Assembly (NCBI GenBank): GCA_037576195.1
Contig: CM075104.1
Coordinates: 11,548,211 to 11,612,210 of the forward strand
Direction of reading: 5' to 3'
From: Phytoseiulus persimilis
Taxonomy: Eukaryota; Arthropoda; Arachnida; Mesostigmata; Phytoseiidae
DNA: 64,000 bases
The notes below the pieces were generated by a model that had not been told where the DNA came from, searched no databases, and worked only from the letters and a program-made list of their open reading frames with translations. Within the stretch, counting starts at the first letter, position 1; every line of letters starts with the position of its first letter. Of this stretch, positions 20,202-30,531 are shown piece by piece. The position numbers and the translations under genes are program-made.

Positions 20202-22719
20202 ATGGATTCTGATTCTGAGCAAACGATCGCTGAAGAAGACATTCGTGACATGAATATGGACGTTACGGGTAACAGTGACACTTTCTTTCTCTGCACCCTT
20301 TCAATGAAAATCTGAAATCGAGAGCGTTTAGCGCGTAAAGGCTGCTCCAGAAGGTTGGAGATCTCTTCCAAAGTTCCATGAGATTCGTTTGAGCTCTGGG
20401 TCGTGGTAACAATGTCGATCGAGATCAATGACGATCGAGGGAGAAGATTCGACTGTACCACTGAGTCTCGTCCCTAACGTCTTCCCACTCGAACTTCACA
20501 GAAGGAGACTCTGCAAATTCAGATGTTGGTTCCGCTTCTTCCGACCCCGGAGGCGAATCACCATCCGAAACTCCGATCTCGAGTGAGCACATATTTAATG
20601 TGGTTTTCTCATGTAAGAACCTGCATTCCTCTGGAGTCATCAGAGACTCGCTTCTATCGTTTTCTCTACAGCTTCCTTCTCTCTCATAAGGGCAAGAAGT
20701 TCTGGAACGTTTCAAGTTACCAGAGAAAAACGGGAGCAAGGCGAAATGCAGAAACTGCAACAAAAGATTTCATTCGTGCATGGAAGCATCACAGCAATGA
20801 AGCGCCATCTGGCTCATCACTCTCGCAAAGCAGGGTGGTGGTTCTCAGTCGATACCCTACGGAAACGTTCACAAGATCAAGCAGTGGCTGATAGCGGTTC
20901 TTGTAACGGTATTGAACATGCCTTTCCAAGTCTTCTCGGACCCAGCATTTCGACTTTTGTTTCGATTCGCGAAGTTCGGAACGGTTAATGCTGAAATCGC
21001 GCGCCGAGCAACCGATCACGAATTCACCAGGGTCACAGACATCGTAGCAGCGGATCTCTCCGAGCTCAAGCGACGAGCTGCAGTCTTCACGCTCGTGGCA
21101 GACGAATGGACGTGGCGGAGAAAGCGTTTCATTGGCGTAATTCTCTGCTCCTCCCTCCCGATCCCCTCGCTGGGCTCGAAGCAGATAGAACTCCTAGTGC
21201 GATTCCGAGAGCAAGGAACCTCTAAAAACATCTTGGGAGCCATTCGAAATTCTTTGGAAACGTTCGGCTTGACCCTCGCCGACGTTCGAGGGATGACCAC
21301 AGACGCGGCGAGTACGATGGTGAAAGTAGGTCAATTAATCAAAGAAGAGAAAGGATCTGAAATCTTCTACCATCAGAAATGCCTAGCTCACGGCTTACAC
21401 CTCGCGGTGAAGGAAGCCTTGAGCGAAGCATCGCAAACCGTTTACGTTACCGGAGAATCTACGACCGAAGTTCTCAGTATGCGAATCGGTGAGGACGCCG
21501 AGGAAGAGAACTCTCCGCGGGCAGAATTCCTCAAAATCAGTGCAGTACAGCAAGTCGTTGAAGTCTCCGAAAGCCAACACTCGGTTTTACTCAGAAAAGT
21601 GCGGTCTCTTTGCCAAGAGTTCTCCCAGAGCCCAAAGAAGTCAGATGAGTTTGAACTCATCTGCCGGCGCATTCCCGGTCTGAAAGTCGTTCAGTTTGTC
21701 CCCGACGTGCCGACTCGATGGAATTCTACCTTGAGGATGCTTGAAAAGTTCATGGAGCTGGAAAAGCCTCTTCGTACCTACTGCGCTAGAGAGAACGAAA
21801 GAGATTTTCCGCTCTCCGACAATGAGATGTTTTCGTTGCGCCACATCATCCCAGCTTTGAAAAATGTCGAAGAAGCTACACTCAGACTTTCAGCGGCAGA
21901 TGCGACATTGAATGACGCGGACGTGATTCTAGAGGTACATCAGCTTCGTTATATTCACATTCACGGCGGTGATTAGAATTTCGGTCTGAAATGCTCGTTT
22001 ATGCAGATGGGGTTGCTCAACTTACGATGGAGGATGTGATTCCGTTCCAGTTCCTCTTCACTCGGTTGGATGAACAGAAGTCAGACAACCTCTTCGTGTG
22101 TAAACTAAAGGAGAGTCTCATCAAGCACATCGCAAAGCGGAGAACAATCGCGTCGCGGTGCGCCAGGTTCATTCACTACGGCAAAAAATGGTCTGCTCTC
22201 GACGGTTTCCTAGAATTAAGTCCAAACGCGCCTGAAGCTGGTATCAGTGACGTTGCCTTGGAGCAAGAGATAACGAAGTTCTATCTCGAAATCGAAGAAA
22301 GCGAGATGCGAGGAAGCGAAGGAAGTACGCCGATGAATTCATCCAGTGACTTCGAATCTTATTCGAAGAGCCTCCGGCATGAATCGCGAACCATCCGGAG
22401 TTCCAATCCATTAGACAGAGCTCGGAGGCGAGCAAGATTGCAAATGCAGCTCATCGAAGAGTTTGAGGAGGGACGCAGCGTAACCGATCACTGTCCCAAG
22501 CTGATGACTTCGATTGTGGAAACGCTTCGGCCAACGAGCGTTGCTGCTGAACGAGGGTTCAGCAAAGCTCGTAACATCCGGCGCTACAATCAGGAGCTCC
22601 TCAACGACGAGCGCTTCGCGAGGAAGCTGCTCCTCAAAGACTTCTACTCGAAGAATAAGCCTTGGAATGCCTACGAAAAGACTCTCGCATCAACAGGAGA
22701 AGAGCCTTCGAGTGATTAA
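20202..22719 (+). pseudogene. hAT transposase gene, three exons, frameshifted
   Basis: Exon 1 is 20202-20268 (ATG, donor GTAACA), exon 2 is 20502-20582 (acceptor CTTCACAG, donor GTGAGC), and exon 3 starts at 20691 (acceptor CTCATAAG). Joining at these sites keeps one frame and leads into a BED zinc finger, with KCRNCNKRF visible; the second half (MKRHLAHH) follows in another frame after a 2-bp shift near 20775. The frame changes again at about 20850-20905, then runs open through the catalytic region (CLAHGLHLAVKEAL; DVPTRWNSTLRMLEKF) to 21976. It shifts once more, and 21991-22719 holds the C-terminal hAT dimerisation region (PTSVAAERGFSKARNIRR). A cut-and-paste transposase, now inactive. Confidence 0.85.
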
Positions 22720-23242
22720 GGAAGTGGAAAAGATGTTCAGAGACGAGAATTATTGAGATTGATGTTTCTGAAAAATTACTTTCTCGGAGGCCTAGGGCGA
22801 CGCAATATCACGGCACGATAGCGGTGCAGGTAGCATGTATGCCCATCGAGTTGCATGGAATTATGCCAGGGAGTGGCTCCCAAGTAGCACCACGTAAAAA
22901 CTTCGAGGTCCAAGATTTCGAAAATTGCCGCCCAGGTGATGTGTGGATTTCGTTCGAGCGCTCAGGAAAGATCGTCGGCTTCACTAGCTACACAGTCCCG
23001 CAAACCGATTTCATTTTCAAGCATTTCTTCCCCCCGTTCTTTTTGAACGGAGTTTCCCATTGAAGAGCATACGTTCTTCCGTTCTTTTGAACGGTTACGT
23101 TCCTCCGTTCCAAAAGAACGCCGTTCTCCCGTACCTCCGTTCAAAAGAATTGCGAGCTTCGCAACTGCTTGCAGTTACTAGCTTGTAACTGTTACACCCT
23201 AGTAAACACGCCCGAAGAAAAGCGCATTTCTGCGCTAAAAAA
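22720..23242. repeat. right terminus of hAT 1 and flank
   Basis: The inverted terminus (about 22786-23158) is followed by a short imperfect duplication of the tip (TTGCAGTTACTAGC), the 8-bp target duplicate TTACACCC at about 23192, and TAGTAAACACGCCCGAAG, shared with 44834-44860. Confidence 0.75.
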
Positions 23243-23355
23243 CCAAGGCAGCTAGGGGCCCGCCGACTGGACAGAAAGTGATCTCTTGGGATGGGGTATC
23301 CACAACAATATATCTCATTCGAATCCCTGACCCAAGGCCAAAAGTGCCGAGACCC
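23243..23355 (-). repeat. ~120-bp dispersed repeat unit, copy c
   Basis: Inverted copy of the 2012-2135 unit, lacking the CAGTTCTTCGG insertion. It lies in the same context as copy e at 44874-44997: both follow GCGCATTTCTGCGCT and an A run. Confidence 0.7.
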
Positions 23356-23361
23356 TTTATT

Positions 23362-23532
23362 TCGCATTAAGTCGACATTTTTCTCCTCTCTGAGGGGGTC
23401 TTCCAGGTTCCAATTGAAATCACCGCATAGAATCAGTGAAGTTCTCTGGTTTTGTATACCAGGGGACAGAACATGGTCCTATTTCAGTAGGAACTCTTCA
23501 ATGAGTTCGAACGATGTTCCCGGATTTATATA
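23362..23532 (-). pseudogene. EEP-type endonuclease fragment, copy C part 1
   Basis: Matches 13950-14116 and 37920-38090. It is cut at 23532 by the Tigger element after a TA and resumes at 28553. Confidence 0.6.
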
Positions 23533-23803
23533 CAGTGAAGTCTCGCTAACTTGTAAATTCGGGAGCAGTGTTTTGAAATTTTTCCCAAGTTATAAATCAG
23601 AGAAGACAAAATCATCGGGAGACTGCATGCCGTCTGAAAATAGCGAGATAGGTAGGCTGAATTCGGCAAAGTATTCTTGCATTATATCTTGGAGAGAGAC
23701 ATGTTCAGATAGATGATTGAAAACACCTGCATGTTATCTCAACCAGTGCAACTCAAATGTTTTCATGTCTTTAATTAATGGACGGACAATCAGTCAGCAG
23801 AAT

Positions 23804-25384
23804 TCATTTCTGGGTTGCCGCGAAATATGAAAGGATGTCCGCCTGTTTTTTTTTGTTCAAGCATTCAGCGATGACCTTGCCTCTATATTTGTGAAAGGCT
23901 CTGCTCGCATCGATGTCGATCTCTGCCCGTTGAGAACAGTGATTGATCAACGTCGCGAGAGCTTTGAGAACCTGAGGATCGGTCACGGGCACATCGATGT
24001 TATCCTCAACCTCGTCTTCAAACACAAACTTCTCATCATCATCATCACTTTCGTTCTCTTCCTCTAAAACAGCATCCTCAACCACGAGGAGATTGTTGTC
24101 AGCCTCCGCAAACTCTGCGAAGCTTAAGCCGGCCGGGAAGAAATCACGGATGATGATTGGATCCACAACAAGTTCTTTGTCCGATGATTGTGTGGCTCCG
24201 GAGTCGTCGCAACCTGTTAACTCGATGACAGGCAAACATCTCTTGAAACAATTGAAGATGGTTCTCGGCGTTACGTCGTCCCAAGCTTCTTTGAGGAACC
24301 GAATGCCTTGTAAAAGATTCACCTCCTTGAAGTCATTGGATTCAGCTTGCGTCCAATAATGTTCTACAAGTTTTTTCTTGTAAAGCTGCTTGAGGGTATG
24401 TATGATCCCTTGGTCCAACGGCTGCGTTTTCGATGTCGTCTTTGGTGGGAGGAAAAGGATTTTAACTGAGGTGAGATCAAGATCTACATCATGACACCTG
24501 AAATTGTCCAAGAGTAGGACGACTCGACGCTTCTTCTTCCTGAAGTTTTCATCAAGTTCAAGGAGCCATTCGCCGAAGATTTTTGTGTTCATCCAAGCTT
24601 TGATTTGTGATCTGTATTCACATCCGATTTTCTGCGGCTGGTGATGAGTTTCATTCACTGCAAGCTTTGGAAAACATCGCGGTTGGCGGCTACGCCCGAT
24701 GACCAGCGGCGTAATCTTATCCGTTCCATCGAAATTTGTACAGAGAAGCACAGTGAAGCGATCCTTACTTTGCTCGCCGCCGTGACAGGATTCATTCTTG
24801 AAGTGCACAGTTCGCTTTGGGAGCATCTTGTAGAAGAACCCCGTCTCGTCAGCATTGTAAATATCTCGCGGCATGAACTCGTTCAGTATCAGTCGGTTCT
24901 CTTCGAGCCAATCGTCGACTTCTGCTTGCGATACTTTCGAAGCTTCTCCGCACGCCGTTTTCGTTGATAGCTTATAGCGGTGCTTGAACCCGGCGAGCCA
25001 CGCATTCGATCCTCTGAACTCTGAGTCGCCGATCTCATTGGCGATCGCCTTCCCTCGCTCTTGAAGCCACTGCCCGGAAATCGGCAATGCGGGGTTTTTG
25101 GATCGAGCGCCTTTGTAGGTTTGGAAGAGTTTCTCCTCGATTGCGCCGTATTTCTCTCGCCGGATGCGTTTCCGATTACTTGCAGGCTTCAGGGCACGCT
25201 GAAAACGGAATTTTGTGGCGTCTCGTTTGATATTGTAGACGGTGGCCTGCGAGATTTTCCATTTCTGCCTGATTTCACAAACGCTGATGTTGGCGTCCAA
25301 ATCTCCGATCACTTGAACTTTATCCCGGAGGCTCAAGTTCGTTTGTTTCGACACCCGTCTCATGCGGTACGGCTCCACGCTCAT
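23804..25384 (-). CDS. Tigger/pogo-family transposase
   Basis: An intact 526-residue ORF. I chose ATG 25384 (MSVEPYRMRRV); the open frame extends upstream to 25561 through sequence that looks like 5' UTR and part of the nested element. Residues about 18-60 form a psq/CENP-B-like helix-turn-helix, and about 75-145 a CENPB-type second DNA-binding domain. The DDE-1 catalytic domain follows with candidate acidic residues D179 (NADETGFFYK), D293 (LLLDNFRCH) and D324 (QPLDQGII), a spacing usual for the pogo group. An acidic tail (EEENESDDDDEKFVFEDEVE) follows. It catalyses cut-and-paste transposition at TA. No disabling mutation is seen. Confidence 0.95.
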   Translation of the reverse strand: MSVEPYRMRRVSKQTNLSLRDKVQVIGDLDANISVCEIRQKWKISQATVYNIKRDATKFRFQRALKPASNRKRIRREKYGAIEEKLFQTYKGARSKNPALPISGQWLQERGKAIANEIGDSEFRGSNAWLAGFKHRYKLSTKTACGEASKVSQAEVDDWLEENRLILNEFMPRDIYNADETGFFYKMLPKRTVHFKNESCHGGEQSKDRFTVLLCTNFDGTDKITPLVIGRSRQPRCFPKLAVNETHHQPQKIGCEYRSQIKAWMNTKIFGEWLLELDENFRKKKRRVVLLLDNFRCHDVDLDLTSVKILFLPPKTTSKTQPLDQGIIHTLKQLYKKKLVEHYWTQAESNDFKEVNLLQGIRFLKEAWDDVTPRTIFNCFKRCLPVIELTGCDDSGATQSSDKELVVDPIIIRDFFPAGLSFAEFAEADNNLLVVEDAVLEEENESDDDDEKFVFEDEVEDNIDVPVTDPQVLKALATLINHCSQRAEIDIDASRAFHKYRGKVIAECLNKKKQADILSYFAATQK

Positions 25385-25527
25385 GCTTCTGGCTCGCAGT
25401 GATGCGATCTGGTAGAGACTCGACTGAAATTGCTTTTGAGTGCGAGAACGGTTCCTTCGAAGCAGTCGGTGATCGAAACTTCTTGAGACAGCTCCAACAG
25501 CTGGAATGATCACTAGAGCCTGGAAGT

Positions 25528-25615
25528 TTAGGCAATTAAAATAGGCAAAATAGGTCAGCAAAATAGGCGGAATAGGCGAACAAAATAGGCGGAATAGGCG
25601 CGTAAAATAGGCAGG
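25528..25615 (+). repeat. subterminal short repeats of hAT 2, left
   Basis: Repeats of ATAGGC spaced by A/T- or GCG-rich stretches (AAAATAGGCGGAATAGGCG). The inverted partner array at 27985-28130 is made of GCCTATTTTGCCTATAAAT, period about 17 bp. Such subterminal repeats usually bind the transposase; that role is inferred. Confidence 0.85.
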
Positions 25616-26399
25616 AACGCTAGAAAATTCTAGTCCGCTTCTCAGCTTGCGTATATCAAATATCTGGGAGAATCTCGTCTCCGAATGCCTACGGCCTCGT
25701 TTTGTGGCGTTTCGAGTATCGGCCCCTCACTGGCACGTGGTATCCTGTGTTGATGCCGTACGAGACCAGATGAGTTTGTCTGGGGGGATCGTCTTTCCTC
25801 GGTAGCAGTTTTTGGACCGATGCGATGATGTCTCGGATTCGTTTCTTTTCGTCTGGATGCAGGTTCTTGTTTTGTGGCGGCGTTCGCGTCTTCGATAGCA
25901 CGATCTATGGTGGCGGTTTCTTCTTGCTGGGCGGTTTGTATCGCAGCGACGCAGTGCTGAGCTCGATTCTCTGCCAGTGGCGTTGCCGTCGCCGCCGTCA
26001 TTCTTTTTGGGTGGGGTAACCCCCGAGTTCGTATGATTTTCGATGATCGTGGTTGAACAGCCGCACTGGATCGTCACTACTGCTGTCGGCGTCCGCAAGT
26101 TGTTTGTTTTTCTTGGAGAACTGGGGCTGGATGCAGAATGAAGGAAGCTCAGGAAAGATGATCGCTGCTGGGCCCGTCGATATTTAACACCTCTGAGTTC
26201 TCTCTAAGACATTCAACACCTCGGAGTTCTCTGAGATGGCCGGAGCGCGCCCTAGCGGCGACGGAAACTGGCGGAGCTGGAGCTACACGGGGCGAGGTAA
26301 TTTACAATCCTACAATATTCCGCTCAGAACGGAACAGTCTGTGCAGAGAACAGTTTCTTCCTCGTGAACACAGTTAGTGACATCAGCCGTCAATTCAGA
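25616..26399. other. 5' non-coding region of hAT 2
   Basis: Lies between the left repeats and the transposase ATG. Three overlapping minus-strand ORFs cover it; they share no recognisable domain and I leave them out. A promoter is expected here but none is distinct. Confidence 0.4.
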
Positions 26400-27893
26400 A
26401 TGCCACTCACAGCAGCCACACCAGCTCAGAAAATGGAGCGCCTCGTTCACGACTTTGGACAGGACGTTTTCTCCACAGACGGAATTTCCCTGAATTGCAA
26501 AATTTGCAGAAAAACCGTCAACTGGGAGAGGAGAAGCCACGTGCAGCAACACGTTGACACCGCTATACACCGACGAAATCTGGACCGTCGGACTGACGAA
26601 GCCGCAGCCGGGGACGTATCCATGGACTCGATTGACTTGTCTCCGAGGGAAAGTTCTTTCAACATGAACCTGTGCAGAATGCTTGTTGAAACTAACATCC
26701 CCTTGTACAAAGTGCAGCATCCATCGTTCCGCGATTGGATGAAAACGGAGTTTGATCGCGATGTGCCAGACCGCACGACTCTTCGTAAAACGTATCTCGG
26801 TAAAGTATACGATGAGACTATCTTGAAAATTCGCCGCGCGATTGGATGCAGCTGCATCTGGTTGGCTGTAGATGAGACCACGGACTCGAAAGGACAATTC
26901 GTGATCAACACCATTGTCGGCGCGCTGAAATCCACGGAAGCAACAAAACCGTTCTTGTTGGGAACAGAAGTGGTCGAGAGAACCAACCACTCGACTGTGG
27001 CGCAGGCAGTTATCGGCTCTTTGAGCATTCTCTGGCCGGAGGGTTTAGAACACAACAGAGTGATGCTGCTGGTTACTGATGCCGCGGCATACATGAAGAA
27101 AGCTGGGGGAACCTTGAAAGTCATCTTTCCACGGATGATTCACGTGACATGTTTAGCCCACGCATTGCATCGCGTCTGTGACGAAATACGGTGCCAGTTC
27201 CCGAATGTCGATCAATTGATAGCGAATGTCAAGAGAGTGTTCCTGAAAGCGCCATCAAGAGTTTCCGTACTCCGACAAATTGCCCCCTCCCTCCCGACTC
27301 CGCCGGAGCCCGTCTTGACTCGATGGGGTACATGGCTACGAGCAGCCATCTACTATGCTGAGAACTTCGACGATGTCCAGCGCGTTGTGAACCAACTTGA
27401 TGCCAATGAGGCGGCAACGATTTGGAGATCACAAGAGCTGCTGCCCGACCCCATTCTCAAGCCTCAGTTGGCTCATATTGCCGCGAACTATGCTCGACTC
27501 TCTTCTTATATCGAGCAGCTCGAATGCGCCTCGCAAAAACTGTCAACTACCCTCGGAATCCTGGAAAATGCCCGCAGTTGTGTCGATACCGCAGAAGGGC
27601 GACAAGGAGCTCTGATAAAGGAGAAGTTCCAGAGAGTCTTGACACAGAACCCCGGTTTCGAGACTATGGTGCTCATTAGCAGGACACTCGAAGGTGAAGA
27701 TGTCGGCGATCAAGTTCCGGGATACACGCCTGCAGAACTGGCGTCTTTCAACTTCGCTCCCATGGTGAGCGTGGATGTGGAGCGATCCTCCTCCCAATAC
27801 AAAGTACTACTATCGGATCGGAGACACTCCCTCACGCCTTCGAACGCGAAGTTTCACCTAATTCCGATGTGCAATTTCACCACATCCGAGTGA
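26400..27893 (+). CDS. hAT transposase, CGGBP1-related
   Basis: An intact 497-residue ORF. The first ATG is at 26400; the frame is open a little further upstream without an ATG. A C2H2 zinc finger at residues 33-57 (C33, C36, H51, H57; CKICRKTVNWERRSHVQQH) resembles that of the CGG-binding protein group of hAT derivatives. The catalytic core follows: D158 in WLAVDETTD, D227 in LLVTDAAAYM, the CLAHALH motif at 251-257, and a candidate E461 in SVDVERSSSQYK. It lacks the longer C terminus of Ac-type hATs, as expected for this group. It excises and inserts the surrounding element with 8-bp duplications, which are seen. Confidence 0.92.
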   Translation: MPLTAATPAQKMERLVHDFGQDVFSTDGISLNCKICRKTVNWERRSHVQQHVDTAIHRRNLDRRTDEAAAGDVSMDSIDLSPRESSFNMNLCRMLVETNIPLYKVQHPSFRDWMKTEFDRDVPDRTTLRKTYLGKVYDETILKIRRAIGCSCIWLAVDETTDSKGQFVINTIVGALKSTEATKPFLLGTEVVERTNHSTVAQAVIGSLSILWPEGLEHNRVMLLVTDAAAYMKKAGGTLKVIFPRMIHVTCLAHALHRVCDEIRCQFPNVDQLIANVKRVFLKAPSRVSVLRQIAPSLPTPPEPVLTRWGTWLRAAIYYAENFDDVQRVVNQLDANEAATIWRSQELLPDPILKPQLAHIAANYARLSSYIEQLECASQKLSTTLGILENARSCVDTAEGRQGALIKEKFQRVLTQNPGFETMVLISRTLEGEDVGDQVPGYTPAELASFNFAPMVSVDVERSSSQYKVLLSDRRHSLTPSNAKFHLIPMCNFTTSE

Positions 27894-27984
27894 CAATGTT
27901 CGTGTCTCATAATGTTTGCCAGCTATCATTGGTTTTTGGCAGTTTTTTTCTGCCGTGATTCCTTATTCTGCCCAGAATCGCCCA

Positions 27985-28130
27985 TCCCGCTGTGCCAATT
28001 CTGCCAATAAATGCCTATTCCGCCTATGAATGCCTATTTTGCCTTTAAATGCCTATTTTGCCTATAAATGCCTATTTTGCCTATAAATGCCTATTTTGCC
28101 TATAAATGCCTTTTTCGCCTGAACTTCCAA
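27985..28130 (-). repeat. subterminal short repeats of hAT 2, right
   Basis: Seven or so GCCTATTTTGCCTATAAAT-type repeats, inverse of the left array, ending 6 bp or so before the terminal motif. Confidence 0.85.
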
Positions 28131-28144
28131 GCTCTAATGATCAC

Positions 28145-28552
28145 CTTAGCACTGGCCGCTTACTTTGACGACACGCACGTCAGGAGCGGAAGCGCGCGCA
28201 TGTGCAAGTCCTCATGCATGGACCGATTTGGAACGGATAAGATTGTGAATTAGAGAAACTTCGAAGGAGGAGCCGCGACAGCTCCGAGTTTTTCCGAAAT
28301 TCGAGAATTCTGGATACCTCCTTGCTACCAACGAAGAATCTCAAAGTATGATAGCTAACGCGGACTCCAAGTCAGAGGGAACGATTGAGTCGAAGATATA
28401 GGATAGCGAAGGCTTCCCGAGCTATGAGATGGACATTAGATAAACATTACTCATACGGTACAAGTTACCGAGACTGTCGTGGGATCGGGTCTAGGTTATA
28501 AGTTAGCGGAGGTTTCCAAGTTTGTGAAGTCCAAGTTAGCGAGACTTCACTG
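28145..28552 (-). other. 5' end of the Tigger element beyond the nested hAT
   Basis: About 410 bp containing the Tigger upstream region and right terminus. No ORF is recognisable. The short ORF across 28068-28253 crosses the hAT/Tigger junction and is spurious. Confidence 0.6.
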
Positions 28553-28715
28553 TATACTGTCACAAGGACGGTTAGTTAGTTACATAGGAGTATTTTACAG
28601 GCACAAATGTCACCAGGATCTTCATCAATGAGATCTGGTGTAATTGTGGGAGTTGCTTTCGTAGGTGCTCCTCTGCGTTCGTGAATATTAACTCCACCTG
28701 TCGACCCCGGGGTCA
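28553..28715 (-). pseudogene. EEP-type endonuclease fragment, copy C part 2
   Basis: Continues the fragment interrupted at 23532 (CTGTCACAAGGACGG onward); matches 38090-38250. Confidence 0.6.
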
Positions 28716-29450
28716 AACGTGGACCCCCTGAGCGACTTCGTTGACGTTTATGGACTGCCGTGCCCCAGGGGGTCGATCACCGACCATCGATTTCTTGGAG
28801 CGATTCCGGGACCAATCTGACCTTCACTTTCCGAGTCTGGAGGGGTGCTTCCGGGACCGATCTGATCATTACTTTCCCAGATTTGAGAAGTGATTCCGGG
28901 ACCGATCTGACCATCACTTCCCAAGTCTGGAGAGGTGATTCCGGGACTAAACATCATTTCCCGTCGTACTGCAAATGAATTCCCGTACCAGCCGGTACAG
29001 AAATTGATTTTTCGTACCCTGGATCCGAGGATCCTTACTGCCTATGATCGGCTTCGTCTGTCAGTTTGTCCGCATTCCTCCTGGAATACATGGGGGTGAT
29101 TCCGGCACCAATCTAAGCATACTTTCCTGAGTCTGGAGGGGTGATTCCGGAACCAATCCGTCAATATTTTTCCGAGGCTGGAGGGATGATTCCGGGACCA
29201 ATTCGACAATATTTTGCCGAGTCTGGAGGGTGATTTCGGGACCAATCTGACAATATTTCGCCGAGTCTGGTAGAGTGATACCGGGAGCAATCTGGCAATA
29301 TTTTGCCGAGTCTGGTAGAGTGGTTCCGGGACCAATCTTAGGATACTCTTTGGAGTCTGGAGGGGTGAGTCCAGGATCGACCTGGCCATACTTTTTGGAC
29401 GCTGAGGAGGTAATTCCGGAGTCCATCTGACCATAACAGCATGTACCAAT
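28716..29450 (-). repeat. satellite monomers, spacer and array, inverted
   Basis: Same layout as 14282-14870 and 38260-38900: monomers (28795-28945), the spacer CATCATTTCCCGTCGTACTG (28950-29090), then more monomers (29090-29440), all in minus orientation. The block ends at a diverged monomer. Confidence 0.85.
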
Positions 29451-30530
29451 CAACCGAATGAGAAGATTGTTTCAGAGAAAAGTGTCTCGATGCAAGGGAC
29501 CGTGGTCCGACCGCGCTAAGCGCGGCCCACTCTAGTCGGCCCCACTCTACATGTTGAAGCTCCCGATACGTGCCGGAACGTGAGTAAATCGTCAGCTAGA
29601 AGTTTGGAGCGAGGAGTGACTATTGATTATCTGATTCTGAATCAGATCGTGATTGGAAACCGAATTGAACGGTCCCGTTGTGTTCGCTCCATCCAGGTCC
29701 GAGGTTTTGTGCCCACCTGACAAGTGAACCTTCACCTTATGGCCAGTCGGGAAGCCGGTTCAGAATATTTTCATCCGGTTTGACTCCTGGAAAAACCGTG
29801 AAAAAAAAAAACACAGTTACGGCTGTGACTGGATTTTGGAGTTCTGGGAGCGATTAGACTCATGTTGCGTTCCCTTCCGAACGCCACTATTCGGCGCGGG
29901 CTCGAGCGATTCCAGCGAATCTTTTCTTGCCTGTAAGCTGGTAAGAAGACGCATCTTTCCCGACTTCGTTCGTTCAGTTCAGCGTTCTCCGGACGTCCTA
30001 AACAGGAGTAAGTTCCACAATTTCGTAAGGCTATCAACAAGGGGAATTCGCTGCAATCGCTCGAGAGGGTGCCGAGGATTGGCCCCCGGAGGAGAGCGCT
30101 CAATGAGTCTGATCAGATCACAGCTTCCTTTGAAAATCCGTCTCGAAATTCAGACACAGCCCGAACTGTTCTTTTCTCCATGTTTCCTCCAGGAGACAAA
30201 CCGAGAGGATCTATCTTGAGCCGGCTTTCCGACTGACCATGAGTGAAGGTTTACTTCTGAGTCAAAATAGATGTTCATGACTGGAATTCGTTTTTTCGAG
30301 CATAATCCATCAATCCTCCCTCAAATACCCATTGAATCGATGGATGGACGGATGGATGAATACTTGGAAGTATGGGATCCGATCATCACAAGCGAGAATT
30401 TTCAGACGTGGTCGAATCACTGAAACCCAAGTGAAGAAAGATATCAATAAGCATTCGTTTGCAGACAATGAGGAACAGAGTGTTGAACACGTGACAGGAA
30501 CCTTCTACTCCGGCGGGGATTTCCCGAGGT
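29451..30530. other. unassigned DNA with an inverted partner at 45.53 kb
   Basis: Positions about 29620-29812 match 45527-45785 in inverse orientation (GGTCCCGTTGTGTTCGCTCC). The rest holds short ORFs without recognisable domains. Confidence 0.5.
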
Positions 30531-30531
30531 A

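Larger units (their letters stand above)
17753..23191 (+). mobile_element. hAT element 1 with ~370-bp inverted termini
   Basis: Left terminus about 17753-18119 and right terminus about 22786-23158 are inverted repeats sharing GCTCGCAATTCTTTTGAACG. Both carry clusters of GAACGG/CCGTTC, about seven per side, recalling the AAACGG sites bound by the maize Ac transposase. The paralogous empty site at about 44828-44842 (CCCAGTTACACCCTAG) places the insertion: TTACACTT on the left and TTACACCC on the right form an imperfect 8-bp duplication. The left tip seems to have lost about 30 bp relative to the right, which begins CAGTTACAAGC when read inward. It contains the transposase gene at 20202-22719 and a MITE at 18120-18344. 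Confidence 0.82.
25514..28136 (+). mobile_element. hAT element 2 nested upstream of the Tigger gene
   Basis: Bounded by perfect 8-bp duplications ATGATCAC (25506-25513 and 28137-28144). Termini are TAGAGCCTGGAAGTTTAGGC and, inverted, TAGAGCTTGGAAGTTCAGGC; TAGAG fits the hAT terminal consensus. Both sides carry inward arrays of AAAATAGGC-type repeats (25528-25615 and 27985-28130). The element is 2623 bp with an intact transposase ORF, so it is probably recent. It lies about 130 bp upstream of the Tigger start codon. Confidence 0.95.
23533..28552 (-). mobile_element. Tigger/pogo DNA transposon
   Basis: Perfect 21-bp inverted termini beginning CAGTGAAGTCTCGCTAACTT, flanked by TA at 23531-23532 and 28553-28554. 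Uninterrupted copies of the target at 14109 and 38085 (GGATTTATATATACT) give the empty site directly. The element is 5020 bp, of which 2623 bp are the nested hAT-2; about 2.4 kb is the Tigger itself. Its transposase ORF is intact, so it may be young. Confidence 0.95.

Noticed and set aside
21935-21976. Short GT-AG intron explaining the frame change in hAT-1
   Set aside because: The candidate donor and acceptor leave the wrong phase, and the only phase-compatible donor would give a 29-bp intron. A frameshift is simpler.
25642-26098. Three overlapping minus ORFs inside hAT-2
   Set aside because: They lie in the 5' non-coding region, overlap each other in different frames and show no domain.
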